Source: DASUFP01 sp036274495
GTDB taxonomy: Bacteria; Bacteroidota; Bacteroidia; AKYH767-A; OLB10
Assembly (NCBI GenBank): GCA_036274495.1
Contig: DASUFP010000115.1
Location: 1 to 43,160, forward strand
Direction: 5' to 3'
Length of the DNA stretch: 43,160 nt
Shown piece by piece: positions 1-5,971 of the stretch. Positions within the stretch are counted from its first letter, which is position 1. Each line of letters starts with the position of its first letter. The notes beneath the pieces are model-generated. The model was not told where the DNA came from and did no database searches. It saw only the letters and a list, made by a program, of their open reading frames with translations. The translations under genes and the position numbers were made by a program.

Positions 1-99
1 AAATCACAACATCAACCGCCCGGCCTGGGCCTTGACCTGTCCGGAACAGATGCATACCTTTGCTTAACAGGTGACAAGATTGATGCAAATTACTACTAA
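1..99 (+). CDS. possible C-terminal tail of an unidentified protein (partial)
   Basis: Frame 1 is open from the window edge to a TAA at 97-99 and encodes 32 residues ending in GDKIDANYY. The tail is acidic and soluble-looking, and the DNA is GC-richer than the following RHS fragment, as would be expected of real coding sequence. It is too short to assign to a family. It converges on the RHS fragment with about 23 bp between them. It could equally be a chance open frame; the bases left of the window would settle this. Confidence 0.35.
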   Translation, partial: KSQHQPPGLGLDLSGTDAYLCLTGDKIDANYY

Positions 100-122
100 T
101 TAAAAAAGCGAAATCTCTCCAA

Positions 123-644
123 CTAATAGGGGGTTGTTACAATTTTGAATTCAGTCACGAAATCCATTTTTTTTGTATTAGTGTTATAAATGGCGCTTTT
201 AGTAATTAAAGCCTTTTCTAATCCTTCTAATTCAATACAATCAATTATTCTATTTTCACTAAAAGCATAAGGTGAATTAAAAGGATATTTTGATGAAAGT
301 GGATCAATGGATATAAATCTACCCAAACGTGATTCATAAATTCTAAACTTAAAATTTAAAGAATATCCGTAATCACTTAATTCATTTTGCTGCTCCTGAT
401 TTTGAAAGGAATAATCATAATTAAACCGGTTATGAATCCTTCCAGACATTTTCATACCAAACGGATAATAATCTTGCCAGCTCAAAACCTCTGGTTTCCA
501 GGTATAAATTAAAGGAGAACTAGAAATCAATTCAAATTCCTTTTTATCAGAAATAGTACTCATCACATTACCTAAATGGTTGGCAAGCTCGTATTGTTTA
601 TCCCCCATTGTCAGAACAGGAATAATTGTATCTATGACTGAACA
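123..644 (-). pseudogene. RHS repeat-associated core protein, C-terminal fragment cut at an IS boundary
   Basis: The translation has the RHS core hallmarks: YELANHLGNV, then YYPFGM, YRYGF-like segments (here DYGYSLNFKFRIYES), LGRFISIDPLSSKYPFNSPYAFSENR and the closing IELEGLE. RHS core proteins are normally very large secreted or polymorphic-toxin-like proteins; only about the last 170 residues remain. An ATG exists at 606-608, but homologous sequence (the GDKQYELANHLGNV segment) normally sits deep inside the protein, and the frame stays open upstream to 645, where the IS terminal repeat begins, then meets a TGA at 663-665 inside the element. No RHS sequence reappears beyond 1051, so the 5' part was deleted, not just interrupted. 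About 32 residues follow the core (ending IVTTPY), a short variable tail with no recognisable toxin domain. Very likely non-functional. Confidence 0.85.
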
Positions 645-679
645 TGAGGTCCTCCCTTTTATTCAGACCATTTTAAAAC
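645..679 (+). repeat. left terminal inverted repeat of the IS3-like element
   Basis: Begins TGAGGTCCTCCC and pairs imperfectly (23/35) with the reverse complement of 1017-1051. It marks the exact point where RHS homology stops. Confidence 0.65.
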
Positions 680-704
680 GCCATCTCTTTCTTGTATGGT
701 GGCT

Positions 705-971
705 TTATAACTTTTTTTTTATCACATCCTGCAACATCTGCTTATCCAGGCTCAGGTCTGCAACCAGTTTTTTTAATTGCTGGTTTTCCTCTTCCAGCTG
801 TCGTAGCTTGCGGAGCTCGGTCACACCAAGGCCACCGTACTTTTTCTTCCAGTTAAAAAATGTGGCCTGGGAAATCCCCAGCTGCCGGCACACTTCTTCC
901 ACCTTGGTGCCAGTTTCTGCCTGCTTGATGGCAAAAACAATCTGTGCTTCTGTAAATTTTGACTTTTTCAT
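705..971 (-). CDS. IS3-family transposase OrfA (helix-turn-helix protein)
   Basis: An 88-residue protein with an N-terminal HTH (KFTEAQIVFAIKQAETG, then VCRQLGISQATFFNWKKKYG at residues 28-47) followed by a leucine-zipper-like heptad region (LRKLRQLEEENQQLKKLV) and the typical OrfA ending LDKQMLQDVIKKKL. OrfA binds the terminal repeats, and the active transposase is normally an OrfA-OrfB frameshift fusion. Nine A residues (712-720 on the plus strand read as T) sit just before the stop, the usual slippery site. In the -1 frame the sequence continues VIKPPYKKEMAF and then stops: the first residues of OrfB, the rest deleted. OrfA alone may still bind the repeats but cannot transpose. Confidence 0.85.
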   Translation of the reverse strand: MKKSKFTEAQIVFAIKQAETGTKVEEVCRQLGISQATFFNWKKKYGGLGVTELRKLRQLEEENQQLKKLVADLSLDKQMLQDVIKKKL

Positions 972-1016
972 GGTAACAAATTTTAAAATTAATTCTTTTT
1001 TGTTACCAGAAACTCT

Positions 1017-1051
1017 ATTTTTAACTGGTCCGGTTTATTGGGGGGAGGTCA
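1017..1051 (-). repeat. right terminal inverted repeat of the IS3-like element
   Basis: Read on the minus strand it begins TGACCTCCCCCC and contains GACCAGTTAAAA, matching the left end. It lies 46 bases upstream of orfA, where an IS3 promoter end is expected. Confidence 0.65.
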
Positions 1052-1155
1052 AACGGTAAAAAACAGGATAGAGTAGTCGATTTTAACACAGTTGAAGCAT
1101 AAATTCTTTACCTAAAGACTTGTAACTTAACAGCATTTTACCCTTTTTTTGCAGT

Positions 1156-2487
1156 ATGTATGCAATAATTGACCTGGAAACTACCGGAGGAAGACCCGAA
1201 ACAGATCGAATTATAGAAATTGCCATATACACCCATGATGGCATTTCGGTAACCGGTGAGTACTCGAGCCTGGTAAATCCGGGTGTTCCCATTCCCCCTT
1301 TCATCAGCCGGCTCACCGGTATCAGCGAAGAGATGGTGGCATCGGCGCCCTCCTTTTCAGAAATTTCAACAGCTGTAAAGGATTTTCTAGGTGACCGCAT
1401 TTTCGTCGCACACAACGCTCCGTTTGACCATTCTTTTCTTACCGCTATGTTCCGTAATGAGGGAATTGAGCTCCCCAACAAAGTATTATGCACCTGTACA
1501 ACCGCACGAAAAGTTATTCCGGGATATCCCTCCTACAGCCTGGGGAAATTGTGCAGGTCGGTTGGCATCTCTCTTGAAAATGCCCACCGTGCTGCAGCTG
1601 ATGCGCTTGCTACTACCAGGCTGCTGGAGTTACTCATTCAAAAATCGAATAATAACCTGTTACCCTTTCTGAGAGACCACAATAGGGCTAATCCGCTTTG
1701 TAATATCCCTGAACCTATGCTGGCAGCTCTTCCTGAATCGGCGGGAATACTTTTCTTTAAAAACAGCGAGGGAGAAATCCTCTTTCTGGCCAAAGCCTGG
1801 AACATACGTAAAAAGGCCCGTGCCTTAACTTCAAAATTTGGAACGGGTAAGCTATCAGCCCTTGCAGCCCTTGCCACAATAGCCGATGCTGAAGTGACCG
1901 GCAGCAGGCTGGCTGCTTCAATACGTGAATACGACCTGCTTGATGAAATACGGCCTGCATTTAACCGAAGGTTCAGAGATGGCGATTCGCGAATGGGTAT
2001 CTATGATGTACCCGATCGGGAGGGGTTCATCAATTTTGAAATCAGACCTCTTGTGAGTGAATATGTGCCGGTACTGGTTTGTACCTCCCGCACCACAGCA
2101 CTCAAAAGTTTAAAAGCCATATGCTCCCGGTTTTCTCTTGACCCCGCCAGATGCGGGTTAAGTGCAATGGATCAGGAACTGGCCGAACCGGTGGCCGAAT
2201 ATAATTCCAGAGCCGAAGCGGCTTTGTCAGAACTGCATAGTCAAAAAAAGAGCTTCGTCATTTTCGACAGGGGTCCCAGCCAGGGTACCGAATGGGTATT
2301 TATGCTTGAAGATTCGATGTTTAAAGGCATGAGACTGCTGGAGTCCGAAACATTGATAGGCGAAACTGCCCAAATTCAGGAACTGGTGCAAAAACGGTCC
2401 GACAAACCGGCAATAGTGCGCCAAATTGCAAGACATATTGCCAAAGGTGACTACCAGCGGCTCGAGCCTCTTTATAAAACTGCATGA
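1156..2487 (+). CDS. DnaQ-like DEDDh 3'-5' exonuclease with degenerate GIY-YIG (UvrC N-terminal-like) domain
   Basis: This is a 443-residue fusion. Residues 1-165 are a DnaQ/Pol III epsilon-type exonuclease with the DEDDh set visible: D6 and E8 (DLETTGG), D91 (HNAPFDHSF), H144 and D149 (AHRAAADA). Residues about 192-272 align with the UvrC/GIY-YIG nuclease fold (PESAGILFFKNSEGEILFLAKAWNIRKK ... DEIRPAFN). In that domain the signature GIY reads GIL (197-199) and YIG reads FLA (210-212), so both tyrosines and the glycine are replaced, while R218, E258 and N270 positions remain. The exonuclease should be active; the second domain is probably only structural or DNA-binding (inference). The roughly 170 C-terminal residues are not assigned. 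Such exonuclease plus GIY-YIG proteins are common in Bacteroidota. Its stop overlaps the start of the next gene by 4 bases (ATGA), so the two are co-transcribed. Confidence 0.85.
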   Translation: MYAIIDLETTGGRPETDRIIEIAIYTHDGISVTGEYSSLVNPGVPIPPFISRLTGISEEMVASAPSFSEISTAVKDFLGDRIFVAHNAPFDHSFLTAMFRNEGIELPNKVLCTCTTARKVIPGYPSYSLGKLCRSVGISLENAHRAAADALATTRLLELLIQKSNNNLLPFLRDHNRANPLCNIPEPMLAALPESAGILFFKNSEGEILFLAKAWNIRKKARALTSKFGTGKLSALAALATIADAEVTGSRLAASIREYDLLDEIRPAFNRRFRDGDSRMGIYDVPDREGFINFEIRPLVSEYVPVLVCTSRTTALKSLKAICSRFSLDPARCGLSAMDQELAEPVAEYNSRAEAALSELHSQKKSFVIFDRGPSQGTEWVFMLEDSMFKGMRLLESETLIGETAQIQELVQKRSDKPAIVRQIARHIAKGDYQRLEPLYKTA

Positions 2488-3839
2488 GCCAGTCTGCAGG
2501 ACATCTGCTCATGGTTCGGCCTGCCGCTTTTGGTTACAATCGCGAAACGGCTCCGTCAAACGGCTTTCAGCACCAACCTGCAGGTGATGTATCTGAAGCA
2601 GCATTAAAACAGTTTAATACTGTGGTGGATCGGATTCAAGGCCGCGGTATCAGAGTGGTCGTTGTTGAGGATTCCAAAAACAACCCTTCACCTGACAGTG
2701 TTTTTCCAAATAATTGGGTGACATTTCACCCTGACGGTACCATTTTCTTATTCCCGATGGCTTCACTTAAAAGGCGAACAGAACGCCGCCGGGAGGTACT
2801 GGACCTGGTAACGGAAGCAACCGGCTACAACATGAAACTGCTTACAGATCTGAGCCCTTATGAAAAGGAAGGGAAGTTTCTGGAGGGCACCGGCAGTATG
2901 GTCTTCGACCACATCAACAAGCACGTTTACATGTCGCGCAGCAGACGTTCGAGTGAAACAGTGCTGAACGATTTTTGTCAGCGTACAGGTTATTTGCCGG
3001 TGGTATTTAACAGCAATCTGTTTAACGGAATACCCGTTTACCACACCAATGTCCTCCTTTCAATAGGCACGTCAGTAGCAGTAATTTGTCCCGGGGCAAT
3101 TGCTCCTGAAGCGCGGCCGCAAATACTGGCACAACTTGAACAATCGGGACGGACACTGATTACCATTACCCCTGAAGAAATGGGTGCTTTTTGTGCTAAT
3201 ATACTGGAGGTAAAAGATGCATCAGGTTCACCTGTATTTCTGATATCGGAACATGCTATACAATCGATGCACCCGGCACGATTACGGAAACTGGAACAGG
3301 CAGCTGATCTGTTGGCATGCGATGTCTCGGTGATTGAAGAAGTCGGCGGAGGAAGTATCCGATGTATGGCAGCGGAAGTGTTTTGGGAAAAAAGTAACAG
3401 GACAGTAAAGGTGATTGAGGTAACTGATACCGTTACAGCCGAAAGGTGCTATGCGTTACGCTGGAGCGTATTGCGGGCACCCTGGGGCAAACCCAAAGGA
3501 AGTGAAATGGATGAACTGGATGGGAAAGTATTTTTAACAGCCGCTCTTTCGGAAAAGGGAGAGATAACAGGCACCGCTCGGCTTCAGACAGCGGGTGCGG
3601 GAACAGCGCAGATACGCTATATGGCTGTTGATCCCGCATGGCAGGGAAAAGGAGTAGGAAAGGCCCTTATCGCCCGGCTCGAATCGGAGGCACTTCAAAC
3701 CGGGCATACGGAAATCATCCTGCAGGCACGTGAAAATGCAGTCCCTTTTTATAGGTCGTCAGGCTATACTGTTGTTGAAAAAACATTTCTTTTGTATGAT
3801 TCCATTCAGCATTTTTTGATGAAAAAATTATTAAAGTAA
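2484..3839 (+). CDS. ctlX: CtlX-type citrulline/arginine hydrolase fused to a GNAT N-acetyltransferase
   Basis: Residues 1-300 belong to the amidinotransferase/arginine-deiminase superfamily, closest to the citrulline utilization hydrolase CtlX of Bacteroidota. Visible landmarks are PDSVFPNNWVTFH (D71), EGTGSMVFD (E134), the catalytic-type histidine in YHTNVLLSIG (H187) and the nucleophile-type cysteine in GGGSIRCMAAE (C294). Residues about 305-451 form a separate GNAT domain with the acetyl-CoA loop QGKGVGKA (387-394) preceded by IRYMAVDPAW and followed by AVPFYRSSGYTVVEK. CtlX is usually about 310 residues without this extension, so the fusion is notable. It may couple release of an amino-acid product to N-acetylation (inference). 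The exact substrate cannot be read from sequence. The gene starts inside the stop of the exonuclease gene and is followed by a 101-bp gap before trmD. Confidence 0.85.
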   Translation: MSQSAGHLLMVRPAAFGYNRETAPSNGFQHQPAGDVSEAALKQFNTVVDRIQGRGIRVVVVEDSKNNPSPDSVFPNNWVTFHPDGTIFLFPMASLKRRTERRREVLDLVTEATGYNMKLLTDLSPYEKEGKFLEGTGSMVFDHINKHVYMSRSRRSSETVLNDFCQRTGYLPVVFNSNLFNGIPVYHTNVLLSIGTSVAVICPGAIAPEARPQILAQLEQSGRTLITITPEEMGAFCANILEVKDASGSPVFLISEHAIQSMHPARLRKLEQAADLLACDVSVIEEVGGGSIRCMAAEVFWEKSNRTVKVIEVTDTVTAERCYALRWSVLRAPWGKPKGSEMDELDGKVFLTAALSEKGEITGTARLQTAGAGTAQIRYMAVDPAWQGKGVGKALIARLESEALQTGHTEIILQARENAVPFYRSSGYTVVEKTFLLYDSIQHFLMKKLLK

Positions 3840-3940
3840 CTGTTTAATACATTAAATTTATTTAATTGAATAGTAAAGTATTATGTCATTTTTTTGATTG
3901 AATAACAGAACCTCAGCCAAATAGTTGTAATTTCCCCACT

Positions 3941-4627
3941 GTGCTCCACATTGATATTATAACAGTACTTCCCGAGTTGCTTGAGGGCCCTTTTGCCCAC
4001 TCCATTGTTAACCGTGCCATTGACAAGCAGCTGGTCGAGATAAGCGTGATTAACTTAAGGGATTATGCTTTTAACAAACACCGCTCGGTTGATGATTACA
4101 TGTATGGCGGAGGTGCCGGAATGGTAATGATGATAGAACCGGTTCATAAATGCCTGGAGGACTTAAAAAGCAGGCGCGAATATGATGAAATTATTTATTT
4201 AAGTCCGGACGGACAATTACTTGATCAGCAACTTTCTAATAAATTATCACTAAACAAAAACCTGGTATTGTTGTGTGGTCATTACAAGGGCATTGATGAG
4301 CGCATCAGGGAGCATCTGGTAACACTTGAAATTTCAATCGGCAACTATGTTTTATCGGGCGGAGAACTGGCTGCCGCGGTATTAACCGATAGTCTGGTCA
4401 GGTTGCTTCCGGGTTCTATTTCTGATGAGACTTCTGCCTTGTCCGATTCGTTTCAGGATCACCTGATAGCTCCTCCTGTTTACACACGACCGGCCATTTA
4501 CAACGACTGGAAGGTACCGGAAATCCTCCTTTCGGGCGATGAAAAACGGATTGCGGAATGGCGGCATCAGATGTCAGTTTCACGCACCAGAGAGAGGAGG
4601 CCGGGAATGCTTTCCGGTGATCATTAA
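3941..4627 (+). CDS. trmD: tRNA (guanine-37-N1)-methyltransferase TrmD
   Basis: The 228-residue protein has the knotted SPOUT methyltransferase signature: start HIDIITVLPELLEGPF, then YMYGGGAGMVMM (about 54-65), LLCGHYKGIDERI (about 110-122) and ISIGNYVLSGGELA (about 131-144), and the C-terminal RPGML tail. It methylates G37 of tRNAs with SAM and prevents +1 frameshifting. Start is a GTG at 3941, chosen because the family begins M-x-I-D-I-I-T and no in-frame ATG precedes it. Length is normal. It is followed 93 bases later by rplS, a classical partner of trmD in bacteria; rimM and rpsP, often upstream, are absent here. Confidence 0.96.
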   Translation: MLHIDIITVLPELLEGPFAHSIVNRAIDKQLVEISVINLRDYAFNKHRSVDDYMYGGGAGMVMMIEPVHKCLEDLKSRREYDEIIYLSPDGQLLDQQLSNKLSLNKNLVLLCGHYKGIDERIREHLVTLEISIGNYVLSGGELAAAVLTDSLVRLLPGSISDETSALSDSFQDHLIAPPVYTRPAIYNDWKVPEILLSGDEKRIAEWRHQMSVSRTRERRPGMLSGDH

Positions 4628-4665
4628 AAATATTTCACAGAGGGTATTCGGGTTGAAATATTTAC

Positions 4666-4673
4666 TAATATTG
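4666..4673 (+). promoter_or_regulatory. candidate Bacteroidota -7 box for rplS
   Basis: TAATATTG matches TAnnTTTG at 5 of the 6 fixed positions and lies 47 bases before the rplS ATG. No well-spaced -33 TTTG is visible, so rplS may also be read through from trmD. Confidence 0.4.
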
Positions 4674-4720
4674 CAGTTCCGTTTCCGGGAAGGCCGGAAT
4701 GGAGTAAATTACTGAATATC

Positions 4721-5068
4721 ATGGACTTAGTAAAATTCGCCACCGAAACATTCGTTCCAAAAAACGAAGTTCCTGTTTTCAAAGCAGGTGACACCGTAAC
4801 TGTTTTCTACAAAATCCGCGAGGGTAACAAAGAACGGGAACAGCAGTTTCAGGGCGTTGTGCTGCAGCGCAAAGGACAAGGATCTACCCAGACCTTCACT
4901 GTGCGCAAAATTTCCAACGGTGTTGGGGTGGAGCGTATTTTCCCGCTGAACAGCCCGAAGATTACCAAAATTGATCTGAATAAACGTGGTGTGGTACGTC
5001 GTGCCCGCATCTTCTACTTGCGTGGAATATCAGGTAAAAAAGCCAGAATCGAAGAAAAGCGTATGTAA
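4721..5068 (+). CDS. rplS: 50S ribosomal protein L19
   Basis: A 115-residue protein matching L19 end to end: FKAGDTVTVFYKI at 20-32, REQQFQGVVLQRKGQGSTQTFTVRKIS in the middle and a basic tail after NKRGVVRRARIFYLRGISGKKARI. L19 sits at the 30S-50S interface and contributes to intersubunit bridges. It follows trmD, as in many bacteria, and is closed by a strong intrinsic terminator 25 bases after the stop. Confidence 0.97.
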   Translation: MDLVKFATETFVPKNEVPVFKAGDTVTVFYKIREGNKEREQQFQGVVLQRKGQGSTQTFTVRKISNGVGVERIFPLNSPKITKIDLNKRGVVRRARIFYLRGISGKKARIEEKRM

Positions 5069-5092
5069 TTATACCTGTTTTTATCATAGTGA

Positions 5093-5123
5093 CCGGAACC
5101 CTAAAAGGTTCCGGTTTTTTTTT
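5093..5123 (+). terminator. intrinsic terminator after rplS
   Basis: A perfect 8-bp stem (CCGGAACC 5093-5100 with GGTTCCGG 5107-5114, loop CTAAAA) is followed by nine T residues. Confidence 0.93.
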
Positions 5124-5158
5124 GCTTCAAATCTTTTCACACTTTCACAGTCAACTCT

Positions 5159-5166
5159 TATCTTTG
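5159..5166 (+). promoter_or_regulatory. -7 promoter box (TATCTTTG) for the secreted protein gene
   Basis: A perfect TAnnTTTG box, 24 bases upstream of the ATG at 5191 and downstream of the rplS terminator. It shows that the gene is independently transcribed and supports 5191 over an in-frame upstream start at 5089 that would lie inside the terminator. Confidence 0.75.
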
Positions 5167-5190
5167 AATGACAACCTAACACCTTTCCTG

Positions 5191-5865
5191 ATGAAAAAGA
5201 TATTCCTCGCTGCCCTCCTCCTCACCTTTTCGTTGTCGGGTAGCATTGCCCAGTGCAGTTTCGAAACACTCTTTCCGCTCCCATGGGGAGCTTCAAAGTA
5301 TTCCATTAACGAATACTACCAGTCGTCGGGACTGTTTGAAACGTCGACCGATACCATTCGTAAATCGGCATTTGAACACGGTCTTGATTATCTGTTTACT
5401 GCCCGGAACATGACGCTGGCATTCTATTCATACAAAAACAAGGCTAACCACCCCTGCTTTAAATCGGGACACATTGTACTTAACTGTGTCGCAAACGACT
5501 CGGGCCTTGTAGCTTATAACTTCCAGGTTACCTACCCTGTCACCGAACATGAGGCCTACCTTATGGTGATTGATTCGCTGAAAGCCATGATGCAGAAAAA
5601 ATTTGCGTACAACAGCACCGTAAAAAACCCGACAAAAGCGCTGGATGCAAATGGCAATGAATTATCGGGCGAAGGAGTGAGTGTTTATTTTAATGATGAA
5701 CCTATCATCAGCACCAACCTCACCTATCCTCAGTTTGTAATCAGAGCAGGCTTTCTCGCAACAAAGGCTCCCCCTTCAAATGGCAGTATGATACCCAACC
5801 AGGCAGAGGATATTCAATATTACAGGATAGAAATCCTTTATAAAAAAACCATGCCCAAGTGGTAA
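5191..5865 (+). CDS. exported protein of unknown function
   Basis: A 224-residue protein with a clear Sec signal peptide (MKKIFLAALLLTFSLSGSIAQ, predicted cleavage after AQ before C22). I do not recognise a family. The mature part has scattered cysteines (the first is residue 22, then in HPCFKSG and VLNCVAND), no membrane segments and no T9SS C-terminal sorting domain, suggesting a soluble periplasmic protein; the position of the first cysteine after AQ is not a good lipobox. It is a single-gene unit: own promoter box upstream, terminators on both sides. Homologues probably occur as lineage-specific unknowns in Bacteroidota (inference). Confidence 0.75.
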   Translation: MKKIFLAALLLTFSLSGSIAQCSFETLFPLPWGASKYSINEYYQSSGLFETSTDTIRKSAFEHGLDYLFTARNMTLAFYSYKNKANHPCFKSGHIVLNCVANDSGLVAYNFQVTYPVTEHEAYLMVIDSLKAMMQKKFAYNSTVKNPTKALDANGNELSGEGVSVYFNDEPIISTNLTYPQFVIRAGFLATKAPPSNGSMIPNQAEDIQYYRIEILYKKTMPKW

Positions 5866-5878
5866 AGCTATAAGTTTC

Positions 5879-5905
5879 AATGCCTCCTCAGGGAGGCATT
5901 TTTTT
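5879..5905 (+). terminator. intrinsic terminator
   Basis: A 9-bp stem AATGCCTCC (5879-5887) with GGAGGCATT (5892-5900), loop TCAG, running into seven T residues (5899-5905). It isolates the secreted protein gene from uvrA. Confidence 0.9.
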
Positions 5906-5942
5906 GTTACTCCACTTTTCCCGGTTCAGCCCTTAGAATGCC

Positions 5943-5950
5943 TAACTTTG
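5943..5950 (+). promoter_or_regulatory. -7 promoter box (TAACTTTG) for uvrA
   Basis: A perfect TAnnTTTG box 22 bases before the ATG at 5972. The alternative in-frame TTG start at 5948 overlaps this box and so is unlikely to be used. Confidence 0.75.
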
Positions 5951-5971
5951 TGCCCTCATTTTTCATTGCGT

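Larger units (their letters stand above)
645..1051 (-). mobile_element. internally deleted IS3-family element (orfA plus both ends, orfB lost)
   Basis: The ends form imperfect inverted repeats: 645-679 against the reverse complement of 1017-1051, 23 of 35 positions identical by eye, both starting TGA and sharing TCC, CCC and GACCA blocks. Between them lies a complete IS3-type orfA, but only a dozen codons of orfB survive before the left repeat. Intact IS3 members are about 1.2-1.5 kb, so most of the DDE integrase gene is gone. No convincing target duplication is visible (flanking bases ACA on the left, AAC on the right), consistent with an adjacent deletion that also removed the 5' part of the RHS gene. 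It could move only if a full-length relative supplies transposase. Confidence 0.75.

Noticed and set aside
580..1059. 159-codon open frame on the plus strand
   Set aside because: It is antisense to the IS orfA and crosses both terminal repeats; its translation has no protein-like pattern.
1083..1493. 136-codon minus-strand open frame overlapping the exonuclease gene
   Set aside because: The plus strand encodes clear DEDDh motifs; the minus frame has no recognisable features.
5948..5971. Upstream TTG start for uvrA
   Set aside because: It overlaps the TAACTTTG promoter box, and the family start matches the ATG at 5972.
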